Positions 26,426-35,384 of a stretch of 64,000 nt of DNA are shown piece after piece. Source of the stretch: DATBJJ01 sp036556425. Its GTDB lineage: Bacteria; Acidobacteriota; Vicinamibacteria; Vicinamibacterales; 2-12-FULL-66-21. The notes beneath the pieces were generated by a model. The model saw only the letters and a list, made by a program, of their open reading frames with translations. It made no database searches and was not told where the DNA came from. Within the stretch, counting starts at the first letter, position 1; each line of letters begins with the position of its first letter. The stretch is taken from NCBI GenBank assembly GCA_036556425.1, contig DATBJJ010000006.1, positions 65,002-129,001 of the forward strand, read 5' to 3'. The position numbers and the translations under genes are program-made.

Positions 26426-27571
26426 TTAGACCAGCACGTCCTCCAGAAAGCTGGTTCCATGTGTCAGCGGTCCGACCGAAAACACATCCGCGATGGTTTG
26501 ACCGACGTCGGCAAATGTCTTTCGCACGCCGAGATCGACAGCCGGGCGGATCGACGATCCATATACGAAGAGGGGCACGTGCTCACGCGAATGATCGGTG
26601 CTCGGGGTGGTGGGATCGTTGCCGTGATCGGCGGTCAGGATCAATATGTCGCCGGGCGCGAGCCGCGGCAGCAGCGCCGACAAGCGGGCATCGAATCGCT
26701 CGAGGTTAGCCGCGTATCCTTTGGGATCGTTGCGGTGCCCGTACACCGTATCGAAGTCGACGAGGTTCGCGAAGATGAGTCCATGGCGGACAGTGTCGAG
26801 CGCCCGTTCGACCTCGTTCATCCCGTGATCGTCGCTGGTGGTGTGCACAGCGGCAGAAATCCCCCGGCGGGCGAACAGATCCTCGATCTTCCCGATGGCC
26901 TCCACGTGAATGCCGGCGTCCGTCAACGCGTCGAGGACCGTCGGCGCGTACGGCGTGACCGCGAAATCGCGGCGGTTGGCCGTCCGCTGAAACGCGCCGG
27001 GCGCGCCCACGAACGGCCTCGCGATGACACGTCCAACCCCCATGCCCTTCGCGACGAGGTCGAACGCGATCGCGCAAAAATCGTACAGCTGCGCGACCGG
27101 GATGACAGCTTCGTGCGCGGCGATCTGAAACACACTGTCGGCGGACGTGTAGACGATTGGGAAACCCGTCCGCATGTGTTCCGGACCGAGCTCATCGATC
27201 ACGACGGTGCCGGACGCGGCCTTATTGCCCAGCGTCGCGCGGCCGATGCGCCGCTCGAACGCGCCGACGATCTCCGGTGGAAACCCGTTCGGGAAGACGG
27301 GGAACGCGCGATCGAGGACGAGACCGGCGAGCTCCCAATGGCCCGTGACGGAATCTTTGCCGGGTGAGGCCTCGGCCATCCTGCCGAACGCGGCGATCGG
27401 TCGCGATCCACCGGTCGTGTCGGCGACCGATGTGACGCGCGCGAGGCCAAGGGTCCGCAGCGTCGGGACGCGCAGCGGAATCACGCGAGAGATGTTGCCG
27501 ATCGTATCGCTCCCCTGATCGCCGTACGACGCCGCATCGGGCAGCTCTCCAGCGCCGACGCTGTCGAGCAC
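26426..27571 (-). CDS. deoB: phosphopentomutase (N terminus has no canonical start codon)
   Basis: Interconverts (deoxy)ribose-1- and 5-phosphate, alkaline phosphatase superfamily. Motifs include LDSVGAGELPDAASYG, TGHWELAG and LTADHGNDPTTPSTDHSREH. The first usable start in frame is GTG 27571, but this would remove the beta strand before the metal-binding Asp. In-frame codons upstream read RPHRVILI, the family N terminus, yet no ATG, GTG or TTG precedes them before the hfq stop region. CTG 27577 or a rare non-AUG start are options. Product assignment is firm, the start is not. Confidence 0.9.
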   Translation of the reverse strand: MLDSVGAGELPDAASYGDQGSDTIGNISRVIPLRVPTLRTLGLARVTSVADTTGGSRPIAAFGRMAEASPGKDSVTGHWELAGLVLDRAFPVFPNGFPPEIVGAFERRIGRATLGNKAASGTVVIDELGPEHMRTGFPIVYTSADSVFQIAAHEAVIPVAQLYDFCAIAFDLVAKGMGVGRVIARPFVGAPGAFQRTANRRDFAVTPYAPTVLDALTDAGIHVEAIGKIEDLFARRGISAAVHTTSDDHGMNEVERALDTVRHGLIFANLVDFDTVYGHRNDPKGYAANLERFDARLSALLPRLAPGDILILTADHGNDPTTPSTDHSREHVPLFVYGSSIRPAVDLGVRKTFADVGQTIADVFSVGPLTHGTSFLEDVLV

Positions 27572-27626
27572 GATCAGGATGACGCGATGGGGACGGACGC
27601 GAGCCGAGCTGGCCGTATTCGTGGCG

Positions 27627-27890
27627 CTACGCCTCGTGGCTCGAGTAGTAGTTGCTGATCGGCCGCGTCGATCGGATCGCGGCGATGGCGTGCTTGAAGA
27701 TCATGTGATCGGCGCCGCTGTGCTCCACGATCACGGCGAAGCGATCGAAATTCTTGACGCGTCCCTCGAAGTCGGTGCCGTCCATCAGCCGAATCTGCAC
27801 GGGCAGCTTCTCGCGGCGGGCGTGGTTCAGAAAGACATCCTGGATATTGGGCTGAGCGGATGCTGGTTTCGACTCACGTGTCTGGGCCAT
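27627..27890 (-). CDS. hfq: RNA chaperone Hfq
   Basis: Sm-like RNA chaperone, 87 residues from ATG 27890 (an upstream ATG at 27917 would add 9 residues overlapping miaA). The Sm1 motif is QDVFLNHARREKLPVQIRLM, and the Sm2 motif includes FKHAIAAI. It forms a hexamer that pairs small RNAs with mRNAs. The miaA-hfq order is the classic arrangement. Presence of Hfq implies small-RNA regulation in this organism. Confidence 0.97.
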   Translation of the reverse strand: MAQTRESKPASAQPNIQDVFLNHARREKLPVQIRLMDGTDFEGRVKNFDRFAVIVEHSGADHMIFKHAIAAIRSTRPISNYYSSHEA

Positions 27891-27906
27891 CAGCGAGCGT
27901 CTCCAA

Positions 27907-28860
27907 CTACTCTCCAACTACGCGCCTCTCGAGACCAGCACCTGCAAGGGCGCGGGCAGCGTGCTGCTGAGTGTCCTCGCGTTCGCCGGCGGCGTAAATC
28001 CACTGTAGATTAGGCTCTTTCCGGAACCAGATCAACTGCCGGCGCGAGTACCGCCGATTCTCGCGCGCGATGAGCTCGCGCGTCGCCGCTTCGTCGCGCA
28101 CGCCGCGCAGCAGTTCCAGCGCCTGCCGGTACACCAGGCCGCTGAAAGGATGCGCAGTCGGCGGCACGCCGGCCGCGAGCAGCCCGCGGACCTCGTCCAT
28201 CAAGCCCTGCTGGAACTGCAGATCCACGCGCCGCGCGACGCGTTCGGCAGTCGCCTCCAGCGGAATCCGCAGCGCGAGCGCCGTCACCACATAGTCGGGC
28301 AGCGGCGGCTCCGTCGACGCGAAGTGATGGGTGAGCGGACGGCCGGTGAGGTAGTACACCTCCAGCGCGCGAACGAGCCGCTTCAGATCGCGAGGTTGGA
28401 TGCGCTCCGCCGACGGCGGATCGACGCGGCGCAGCCAGCGATGGAGACAATCCGAGCCGCGGCGCCCGGCGATGCGCGTCAATCGCGCGCGCAGCGCGGT
28501 GTCGCGCGCGGGTCCGGGAAAGAATCCGCGGGTCACCGCGCGGTAGTAGAGGCCCGTGCCCCCGACGAGAATCGGCAAGCGGCCGCGCTGCGTGATCTCG
28601 CGAATGACCGCTGCCGCCTCTTTCGCGTAGCGCGCCGCCGAGTATTCCTCGAGCGGATCCGCCACGTCGATCATGTGATGCGGCACGCCGCGCCGCTCGG
28701 AGAGCGGGACTTTATCGGTGCCGATGTCGAACCCGCGATACACCGCGGTCGAATCGCAGCTCACGATCTCGCCGCCGAACGCGCGCGCGAGCGCGATGCC
28801 GAGCGCGCTCTTCCCGGTCGCCGTCGGACCGACAATCGCGACGAGCGGGTGCGCGGTCAC
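27907..28860 (-). CDS. miaA: tRNA dimethylallyltransferase
   Basis: Adds dimethylallyl to A37 of tRNAs reading UNN codons, 317 residues. The P-loop GPTATGKSALGIAL is at the N terminus. FDIGTDKVPLSERRGVPHH and GGTGLYYRAVTRGFF are family motifs. The start is GTG 28860, overlapping the stop of the 30-residue membrane protein (GTGA). The gap to hfq contains a duplicated CTCCAACTA. Confidence 0.96.
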   Translation of the reverse strand: MTAHPLVAIVGPTATGKSALGIALARAFGGEIVSCDSTAVYRGFDIGTDKVPLSERRGVPHHMIDVADPLEEYSAARYAKEAAAVIREITQRGRLPILVGGTGLYYRAVTRGFFPGPARDTALRARLTRIAGRRGSDCLHRWLRRVDPPSAERIQPRDLKRLVRALEVYYLTGRPLTHHFASTEPPLPDYVVTALALRIPLEATAERVARRVDLQFQQGLMDEVRGLLAAGVPPTAHPFSGLVYRQALELLRGVRDEAATRELIARENRRYSRRQLIWFRKEPNLQWIYAAGEREDTQQHAARALAGAGLERRVVGE

Positions 28861-28949
28861 AGACCGGCGGCTCGCGCCAGCGCGATCAGCACGAGAACCG
28901 TCAGCACGAGGATGAGTCCGATCTGTTGGGTTCGCGAGGGCCAGGTCAT
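28857..28949 (-). CDS. 30-residue single-pass membrane protein
   Basis: Short open frame of 30 residues. A few polar N-terminal residues (MTWPSRTQQ) are followed by a hydrophobic segment IGLILVLTVLVLIALARA. It is linked on both sides by 4-bp overlaps: ATGA with the TonB-like gene and GTGA with miaA. Such a double overlap suggests it is translated. No homologue recognised. It could assist the TonB-like membrane protein or simply couple translation to miaA. Confidence 0.6.
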   Translation of the reverse strand: MTWPSRTQQIGLILVLTVLVLIALARAAGL

Positions 28950-29908
28950 CGGCCGGGCGGTTGCTCGTTGTAGAAGAACGTCACCATCATCGGCATCCGG
29001 TCGTCGGGGAACTCGCGCGGAAGGGCCAAGGTCGGATTCGACATCAGGATGGCGCCTCGCGCGGCCTTGGTGAAGGCGTCCACGTCCGACGGCCGCGCGA
29101 TGACGACGTCGGTGATGCGGCCGTCGCGGTGCACGACGAACGCAATCGACGTGTTGCCGTGCATCACCATCGCCGCCTGCGGAATGAGCGGCAGCCAGTT
29201 GCTGCGCACCTGGGCGATGAACCGCGCCAGCCACGGACCGAACTCGACGCCTTTGCTGTCGAACTGGATCGACTCGCCAAGCGTTTGATCCTGCCCGCCG
29301 CGCAAGTTCGCGAAATTCTCCTGCTGCGCGTACCGCTGCACGTTGCGAATCGCGTCGGCGATGACGCCGACCGCGGGACCGCGGGCATCCGCCTGCTTCG
29401 ACGTTTCCGCGCGCGGCGGCGCGATCAACGAATCCGGCAAGGGCGGTGGCTTGGGCGCTTCACTGTTGCCGTTGGAAGGCTCCGGCGCGGGCGTGGGAGC
29501 GGGTGCGGCCGCAGGCGGAACGGCTTCGATCCGTTCGGCGGAATTGCCGCGCGAGAACGGCAGCGGGTTGGTTGGAGCGGGCGCGCGCTGCATGGTGCGC
29601 GCCTGACGATCCAGATCCGACAAATCCGCGCGCGGCGGCGGCTTCGGCGACGTCATGTCGATGCGCGGCTGCAGGAAGACGAACCGCGCGCGCTCGCGCT
29701 GGCGTTCCAGCTCCGCCTTCAGTTGTTCCTGTGCCTGCTGCTGTTGGCGCTCGATCGCCGCGCGCACCCAGGGAATCTTCGGACCGAGCAGCATCGCGAT
29801 CACGACGAGCGCGTGCAGATTGATCGTCAGCAGAACGACCTCGCGCCTGGAGATCGGCTGCATGATCCTCGGAGTATCCGGGCGGCGGTCGTCGAAGTCG
29901 AAGTACAT
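28946..29908 (-). CDS. TonB-like protein with N-terminal anchor
   Basis: Protein of 320 residues with one N-terminal membrane segment (LLTINLHALVVIAMLLG). A Gln/Glu/Arg-rich helical stretch and a long Pro/Ala-rich periplasmic linker (PAAAPAPTPAPEPS) follow. The C-terminal domain is TonB-C-like (SNWLPLIPQAAMVMHG ... FVVHRDGRITDVVIARPS). This is the architecture of TonB/TolA energy transducers, but no exbB/exbD is nearby. It could serve TonB-dependent receptors with ExbBD encoded elsewhere. A TATAAT box lies 14 bp before the ATG. Confidence 0.75.
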   Translation of the reverse strand: MYFDFDDRRPDTPRIMQPISRREVVLLTINLHALVVIAMLLGPKIPWVRAAIERQQQQAQEQLKAELERQRERARFVFLQPRIDMTSPKPPPRADLSDLDRQARTMQRAPAPTNPLPFSRGNSAERIEAVPPAAAPAPTPAPEPSNGNSEAPKPPPLPDSLIAPPRAETSKQADARGPAVGVIADAIRNVQRYAQQENFANLRGGQDQTLGESIQFDSKGVEFGPWLARFIAQVRSNWLPLIPQAAMVMHGNTSIAFVVHRDGRITDVVIARPSDVDAFTKAARGAILMSNPTLALPREFPDDRMPMMVTFFYNEQPPGR

Positions 29909-29921
29909 CAGGAACTTATGG

Positions 29922-29927
29922 ATTATA
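29922..29927 (-). promoter_or_regulatory. -10 element before the TonB-like/miaA/hfq genes
   Basis: TATAAT on the minus strand 14 bp before the ATG of the TonB-like gene, in the 42-bp gap after the ubiE gene. As at 25288-25293, the -35 is poor and the implied leader is only a few nucleotides. Confidence 0.4.
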
Positions 29928-29950
29928 GCAGCGAAGCGGTGCTTCCCGGC

Positions 29951-30664
29951 TCAGCCGCGTTCCGCGACGTACAGATAGACGATGCCAAACGAGAGAGAGA
30001 CGGCCGAAACGTGTGAAAATCCATGGCGCGCGATCGTGCGCGCGAACTCAGCGGGCGGCGGAAACGTGCCCACCGATGCCGGCAGATACGAATACGCGCT
30101 CGTGTGCCTCGACACGAGCCGCCCCACCGCCGGAAGCAGGTAGCGGAAATACCAGGAGTACATCGTGCGGATGCCGGGAATCGCCGGCTGGCCGAACTCG
30201 AGAATGGCGAGCCGGCCGGACGGCCGCATCACCCGCGCGATCTCGGCAAGCGCGCGCTCCGGTTCGGCGACGTTCCTGATCCCGAACGCAATCGTCGCGG
30301 CGTCAACGGAACCGTTCCCGATCGGAAGCCGTGCGGCATCGCCGCGCGCGAGATGAATCCGATCCGCCAGACCGATTCGCCGCACCTTCATCAGCCCCAA
30401 CCGCAGCATCTCGCCCGCGAAGTCGACGCCTACGATCGACGATCGCGGAACGCGGCGCGCCGTCGCGATCGCCAAATCGCCCGTTCCGGTGCAGACGTCG
30501 AGGACGACGGATCCTGGCTGCAGCGCGAGCGCATCGACCGCGATGTTGCGCCAGCGCGTGTCGAGGCCCGCGCTCAAGACGTGGTTCAGCAGATCGTAGC
30601 GCGGCGCGATCGCATCGAACATCCCCGCGATGCGCGACGGCGTCTTGTCGGGAGCGTCGGCCAC
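29951..30664 (-). CDS. ubiE: demethylmenaquinone methyltransferase (UbiE/MenG family)
   Basis: SAM-dependent C-methyltransferase, 237 residues, final step of menaquinone synthesis. Motifs: RYDLLNHVLSAGLDTRWR, VVLDVCTGTGDLAIATAR (SAM binding) and TIAFGIRNVAEPERAL. The start is taken as GTG 30664, 11 bp after the ubiX stop, with GAGG upstream; the ORF open to 31003 overlaps ubiX. It ends the menaquinone operon. Confidence 0.94.
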   Translation of the reverse strand: MADAPDKTPSRIAGMFDAIAPRYDLLNHVLSAGLDTRWRNIAVDALALQPGSVVLDVCTGTGDLAIATARRVPRSSIVGVDFAGEMLRLGLMKVRRIGLADRIHLARGDAARLPIGNGSVDAATIAFGIRNVAEPERALAEIARVMRPSGRLAILEFGQPAIPGIRTMYSWYFRYLLPAVGRLVSRHTSAYSYLPASVGTFPPPAEFARTIARHGFSHVSAVSLSFGIVYLYVAERG

Positions 30665-30675
30665 ACGATCCTCGA

Positions 30676-31281
30676 TCAGCCTTTCCAGGGGGGATAGAGA
30701 TCGTGCGCGAATCCCAGCGCCGTGACGATCTTTCCGGTCATGAAGTCCGCGAGATCGTCGAGCGTCTTCGGCAGCTGGTAGAAGCCAGGCATGGCCGGCA
30801 TCACGATCGCTCCGGCTTCCGCGCACAGCACCATGTTGCGGAGCTGCGGAAGGCTCATCGGCGTCTCGCGGGGAACGATCACGAGGGGCCGGCGCTCCTT
30901 CAACATCACATCCGCGGCGCGCTCGACGAGATTCCGCGACAGCCCGTGGGCGACGCCCGCCAGCGTCTTCATCGAGCACGGCACGATCGCCATCGCCTCG
31001 CAATCCTGGCTGCCGCTCGCGATCTTGGCGCCGAGATCCTTGTTCGAGTGCAGCGTATACGCGCCCGCGCGCACGCCGTCGCCGTACTTCGCGACGAGAT
31101 ACTCCATCAGCTTGTCGATCGCCGCGGCGTCGCCCAATTCGTCGCGCAGCAGACGTCGCCCGTACTCGGAGACGACGAGCTCGACCCGGCAGCCGCGCTC
31201 GAGCAGCGCCGCGAGCGTTCGCGTCGCGTAGACCGCGCCGCTCGCGCCGGTGATCGCCAGCGCGATGGTTCGCGTGCTCAT
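30676..31281 (-). CDS. ubiX: UbiX-family flavin prenyltransferase
   Basis: Makes prenylated FMN, the cofactor of UbiD decarboxylases, 201 residues. It begins MSTRTIALAITGASGAVYAT and includes VPCSMKTLAGVAHGLSRN and KERRPLVIVPRETPMS. It overlaps ubiA by 4 bp. ubiD lies upstream in the same operon, so cofactor and enzyme are made together. Confidence 0.95.
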   Translation of the reverse strand: MSTRTIALAITGASGAVYATRTLAALLERGCRVELVVSEYGRRLLRDELGDAAAIDKLMEYLVAKYGDGVRAGAYTLHSNKDLGAKIASGSQDCEAMAIVPCSMKTLAGVAHGLSRNLVERAADVMLKERRPLVIVPRETPMSLPQLRNMVLCAEAGAIVMPAMPGFYQLPKTLDDLADFMTGKIVTALGFAHDLYPPWKG

Positions 31282-32144
31282 GTCAAATACACCGCCGCCG
31301 CCGTTGCCGTGAGATACAGAATGCCGACATACCCGTTGAGGTCGAACGCGCGTTTGACCTGCGACAAATCGTGCTCGCTCACCATCGACTGCTCCCACGC
31401 GAGCAGCACCGCGACGCCCGCCACGCCGGCAAGGTAGATCCAGTTCAGGTTGGTGACCGCGCCGAGAAGCGCGAGGCAGATCACGGTGACCACGTGCAGC
31501 GCGCGCGAAATCACGAGCGCGCCGCGCAAGCCGAACCGCACGGGGATCGACCGCAGCCCGTGGGCGCGATCGAAGTCGAGATCCTGACACGCATAGAGAA
31601 CGTCGAAGCCGCCGACCCACGTGCCGATCGCGAGGCCGAGCAGCCACGGCTCCCAGCCGCCTCGCCCGCCCGCGGCGAGCCAGCCGCCGACCGGCGCGAC
31701 GGCCATCGCCAATCCGAGAAACAGCTGCGTGTAGTTCGTGACGCGCTTCGCAAGCGAATACCAGAACACGATCGCCAGCGCGACCGGCGAGAGGATGAAG
31801 CACAACGTGCTGAGATTCCAGGCCGCGAACACGAACACGATCGACCACACGACAACGAACGCCATCGCCTCCATCGTCGTCATCGCGCCGCGCGGCAGTT
31901 CGCGGGACGCGGTCCGCGGATTGAGCGCATCGTAGCGCGCGTCCGCGAGGCGGTTGAACCCCATCGCGGCGCTTCGCGCGGCAACCATCGCCACGACGAT
32001 CCACACGAGCTGCCACGCGATCGATCGCGCCGTCCACGTGCCCTGGCGATGAAGCGCGAGGAGCGCGCCCGTCAGCGCGAACGGCAGCGCGAACACGCTG
32101 TGGCTGAACCGGACGAACGACGCGTATGTTTTCAGGCGGCTCAC
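31278..32144 (-). CDS. ubiA: UbiA-family prenyltransferase
   Basis: Integral membrane aromatic prenyltransferase, 288 residues with about eight hydrophobic helices. Asp-rich motifs are NRLADARYDALN and the YACQDLDFDRAHGL region. In the futalosine pathway this type attaches the isoprenoid tail to the naphthoate-derived head. It is coupled by 4-bp overlaps to both the amidohydrolase and ubiX genes. Confidence 0.93.
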   Translation of the reverse strand: MSRLKTYASFVRFSHSVFALPFALTGALLALHRQGTWTARSIAWQLVWIVVAMVAARSAAMGFNRLADARYDALNPRTASRELPRGAMTTMEAMAFVVVWSIVFVFAAWNLSTLCFILSPVALAIVFWYSLAKRVTNYTQLFLGLAMAVAPVGGWLAAGGRGGWEPWLLGLAIGTWVGGFDVLYACQDLDFDRAHGLRSIPVRFGLRGALVISRALHVVTVICLALLGAVTNLNWIYLAGVAGVAVLLAWEQSMVSEHDLSQVKRAFDLNGYVGILYLTATAAAVYLT

Positions 32145-33328
32145 GTGGTCAACCAGCTGATGTCCGCTTCCGGCACTCCCCGCACCAGGTATTCTTCCAC
32201 ATCGTCAACATCCGGCGGGATCTGGACGGCGAGGAGCGCCGCGCGTTTGCCGGCGGTAATCGAACCCAGGTCGGCATCGAGGCCAAGCGCGCGGGCGGCC
32301 GTGAGCGTCGCGCTCTCGAGCAGTCGTGCCGCGGGCACGGTGGAGATGGCGCGCGCCGCCGCGAGCTCCGCGAACATGTCGAGATCCGGCGCGCTCGCGA
32401 GACTGTCGGTGCCGAAGGTCACCGCCGCTCCCGAGGCATAGAAATCGTCGACCGGAGGATCGCCGGCGCCCACCCACCGATTGCTGCGCGGGCAGCTCAC
32501 GATGACGCATCCGCGGTTCGCCAGCCGGTCGAGCGCGGACCGTCGAAGCTGCGTCGCATGCACGACGAGCAGCCTGTCCGTCAGCACTCCGAGAGAGTCC
32601 AGGTATTCCGCGGGATCGACGCCCGGGGCCGACCACGACTCGTTCCACGCGCCAAGGTGCTTCAGCGTCGCGGCGATCTCACCTCGCCCCGTCATGATGA
32701 ATTCGATTTCGTCCGGCGATTCGCCGAGATGAACCGAAGACGGGAGTCGATGCGCCGCGGCTTCGTCGGCAATCGCGCGAAAGAGATCTGGCGACACCGA
32801 GTACGGCGCATGCGGCGCGAGCCCGGGCCGCACGGGCGGACGCACGTTCTCTATGACGCGCACCGCCCCTTCGCTTGCACGCGCACGCGCGTCAGCCGCA
32901 CCGAACCCAATCAGCTCGTGGAAGAGCACTGATGCAACGCCGGCCTCCGCGAGCACGTCGGCGCCGATGAAGCTGTTGCCGATATCGCCGAACGCGATCG
33001 TCCCGGTTGCGCGGGCACTCGAGATCGCGTCCGCTGCGGCTTGCCGCTGAACGTGCTCCGGCGGTGGCGAACCGCGCCGGAGCGCCATCAGCTCACGAAT
33101 CCACGCGCCCATCGAGTCGCACCGCGGCACCTTGCCCGCCATCCACGACAGCTCAAGATGCGTGTGCGCGTTGATGAGTCCGGGAAGGATCGCGAAATGG
33201 TTCCAATCGCGATACGGCTCGCCAGCGCCGACGCCAACGACCCGGCCGTCATCGGTTGCGACCCAGCCGTCGCGGATGGGTGGCGCGTCGATCGGCAGGA
33301 CCCACGCTGCGCGATAAAGGTGGAACAT
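32141..33328 (-). CDS. amidohydrolase, probable aminodeoxyfutalosine deaminase
   Basis: Metal-dependent amidohydrolase, 395 residues. Metal ligands: His55 and His57 in NAHTHLEL, a His in SVHLGES, another in VVHATQL, and Asp in FGTDSLAS. It clusters with mqnC and mqnA, where an amidohydrolase deaminates 6-amino-6-deoxyfutalosine in many bacteria (the mqnX role). The family is certain; substrate is inferred from context. It overlaps ubiA by 4 bp. Confidence 0.82.
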   Translation of the reverse strand: MFHLYRAAWVLPIDAPPIRDGWVATDDGRVVGVGAGEPYRDWNHFAILPGLINAHTHLELSWMAGKVPRCDSMGAWIRELMALRRGSPPPEHVQRQAAADAISSARATGTIAFGDIGNSFIGADVLAEAGVASVLFHELIGFGAADARARASEGAVRVIENVRPPVRPGLAPHAPYSVSPDLFRAIADEAAAHRLPSSVHLGESPDEIEFIMTGRGEIAATLKHLGAWNESWSAPGVDPAEYLDSLGVLTDRLLVVHATQLRRSALDRLANRGCVIVSCPRSNRWVGAGDPPVDDFYASGAAVTFGTDSLASAPDLDMFAELAAARAISTVPAARLLESATLTAARALGLDADLGSITAGKRAALLAVQIPPDVDDVEEYLVRGVPEADISWLTT

Positions 33329-33338
33329 GCAGCCGGTC

Positions 33339-34547
33339 TCAGTGACCGGTCAGGCGGGCTTTCTTCTCGGCGGCGCTGCGGGCCGGATAGTTGACGACTT
33401 CCGGTGCGCGGGTCGAGTCGCCGTCGGCGCGCGCGACCGCGAGCTCCAGCATGCGCGGCACCGCCCGCTCGCGGAAGATCGGATCGCCGAGGATCTCGTA
33501 GTGCATGGTGCGGCGCTTCGCGACGAACCCGGCATCCTCGATGTTGCGCACGATTTCGATCTCGTCCATGCAGTAGCTCGCGCCGGCGGCGCGGACGACG
33601 TTCTCCTCGATCATCACGCTGCCCATGTCGTTCGAGCCGTACGCGAGGCTCAGCTGACCGACCTTGCCTCCCTGCGTGACCCAGGAGGCCTGCAGATTGT
33701 CGAAGTTGTCGAGCACGATTCGCGCGATTGCGAGCGTGCGGAGGTACTCGACGCCCGTCGCCTCGCCGCCGCCGAGCTCGGTGTGCTCCGGCTGATAGCT
33801 CCACGTGATGAACGCCGTGAAGCCGCCCGTCTCGTCCTGCACGTCCCGCAGCCTGAACAGATGCTCCAGCCGCTCCTCCATCGTCTCGACGGTGCCATAC
33901 ATCATCGTGGCGGTCGTACGTAGACCTTTCAGGTGCGCTTGACGCATCACCTCGAGCCATTCGTCGGCGGTCGCCTTGCCGTAGCAGTTCAGCAGCCGGC
34001 GCACGCGGTCGACGAGGATCTCGGCGCCGCCACCCGGAATGCTGTCGAGACCCGCCGCGATCAAGCGGTCGATGACCTGCGGCACCGGCAGCCGGGACAT
34101 GCGCGAGAGATGGATCACTTCCGGCGGCGAGAGCGCGTGCAGGCGAAACGAGGGATAGCGCTCCTTCACGGCGCGGAACAGATCCTCGTACCATTCGAGC
34201 GGCAGATCCGGGTTGTGCCCGCCCTGCAGCAGGAGCTGCCCTCCCCCCAGCGCGATCGTTTCGTCGATCTTGCGAAAGATCTCCGCGAACCCGAGCACGT
34301 AGCCTTCCGGCGATCCGACGGGCCGGTAGAACGCGCAGAAGTTGCACCGCGCGACGCAGACGTTCGTGTAGTTGACGTTGCGGTCGATGATGTAGGTGAC
34401 CACGCGATCCGGGTGCTTGCGCGCGCGGACGGCGTCCGCGAGCTGCGCGAGCAGCGGCGTCGGCGCGTGCAGGTACAGCTCAAGCGCCTCGGCGCGATCG
34501 ACGCGCTGGCCGTCCCGCACTTTCACCGCGATCTGCTCGATGGACAT
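33339..34547 (-). CDS. mqnC: cyclic dehypoxanthinylfutalosine synthase (radical SAM)
   Basis: Radical SAM enzyme of the futalosine pathway, 402 residues from ATG 34547. The 4Fe-4S ligands are Cys64, Cys68 and Cys71 in NVCVARCNFCAFY. GGGQLLLQGGHNPDLPLEWY and SIPGGGAEILVDRVR are characteristic of MqnC, distinguishing it from MqnE and CofH. An upstream ATG (34595) adds 16 atypical residues and is rejected. It lies between mqnA and the amidohydrolase gene. Confidence 0.95.
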   Translation of the reverse strand: MSIEQIAVKVRDGQRVDRAEALELYLHAPTPLLAQLADAVRARKHPDRVVTYIIDRNVNYTNVCVARCNFCAFYRPVGSPEGYVLGFAEIFRKIDETIALGGGQLLLQGGHNPDLPLEWYEDLFRAVKERYPSFRLHALSPPEVIHLSRMSRLPVPQVIDRLIAAGLDSIPGGGAEILVDRVRRLLNCYGKATADEWLEVMRQAHLKGLRTTATMMYGTVETMEERLEHLFRLRDVQDETGGFTAFITWSYQPEHTELGGGEATGVEYLRTLAIARIVLDNFDNLQASWVTQGGKVGQLSLAYGSNDMGSVMIEENVVRAAGASYCMDEIEIVRNIEDAGFVAKRRTMHYEILGDPIFRERAVPRMLELAVARADGDSTRAPEVVNYPARSAAEKKARLTGH

Positions 34548-34595
34548 CGATGATGTTTCAGGTCCGGCCAAGCCGGACGCTCCACGCGTCGGCAA

Positions 34596-35384
34596 TCAAT
34601 AGAACGCCGGCGGGCGCGCGACGTCGATGAGGCCGTGCGTGGCTGCAAGCTCGTAGTACTTGCGCAAACCGGCCTCGGCCCGCTCGTCGAGCGTATACCG
34701 GATATTCTCCCTCAAATACGCGCGGCCGAGGGCGGATCGCCCAGGACCGCAATACGCATCCGCAATCTCGTCGGAGCCGGCGACGCCCGCATCGCGCGCG
34801 GCCGTCAACGCCGCGAGGGCATCGGGCGACAGCACGCCGGGCCGGCCCGCCCAGAAGGCCCAGACGAACGGCAGTCCCGTCAAACGCAGCCATTGCTCGC
34901 CGAGATCGATCCTCGCCAACCCCTTCGCTTCGTGATCCAGATACAACGCGGGATCGCCGATGACGAGCGCGGCATCGCAGCGCGCGAGCATGAGATCGAT
35001 CGAGGGCGGCATCGGTACGAAATCCGGATCGATCGCGAACACTTCACGGCAGAGAAGTCCGGTGAGCCCTGCCGACGTCCGCGAGCTGGTGTCGACGGCG
35101 ATGCACCGGAGCTGCTCGATCGGACGCGACGTGAAGATCGCGACCGAGGCGACGGCGCCGTCGGACACGATGCCGAGGTCTCCAACGATGCGATACGGCG
35201 ACGTTCCGCGCTGGTACTCGATCGATGGAATCATGCCGACGTCGATCGAGCCTTCGTGCAGGAGCGCCGCGCATTTCGAGGGAACGTCGAATCGCAGGCT
35301 GAAGAGATCGCTTCTGAGCTCCAGGCCAAACACGAGGGGGCGCGCGTTGAGGTAGTCGACGGCGCCGAGACGAGTGGTCGACAT
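34596..35384 (-). CDS. mqnA: chorismate dehydratase
   Basis: First enzyme of the futalosine pathway, converting chorismate to 3-enolpyruvylbenzoate, 262 residues. N terminus TRLGAVDYLNARPLVFGLE is diagnostic, as is the periplasmic-binding-protein-like fold with IPSIEYQRG. The ATG overlaps the stop of the MqnE-like gene (TGATG). MqnA plus MqnC in one operon establish a futalosine route and not the classical MenFDHCEB route. Confidence 0.95.
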   Translation of the reverse strand: MSTTRLGAVDYLNARPLVFGLELRSDLFSLRFDVPSKCAALLHEGSIDVGMIPSIEYQRGTSPYRIVGDLGIVSDGAVASVAIFTSRPIEQLRCIAVDTSSRTSAGLTGLLCREVFAIDPDFVPMPPSIDLMLARCDAALVIGDPALYLDHEAKGLARIDLGEQWLRLTGLPFVWAFWAGRPGVLSPDALAALTAARDAGVAGSDEIADAYCGPGRSALGRAYLRENIRYTLDERAEAGLRKYYELAATHGLIDVARPPAFY

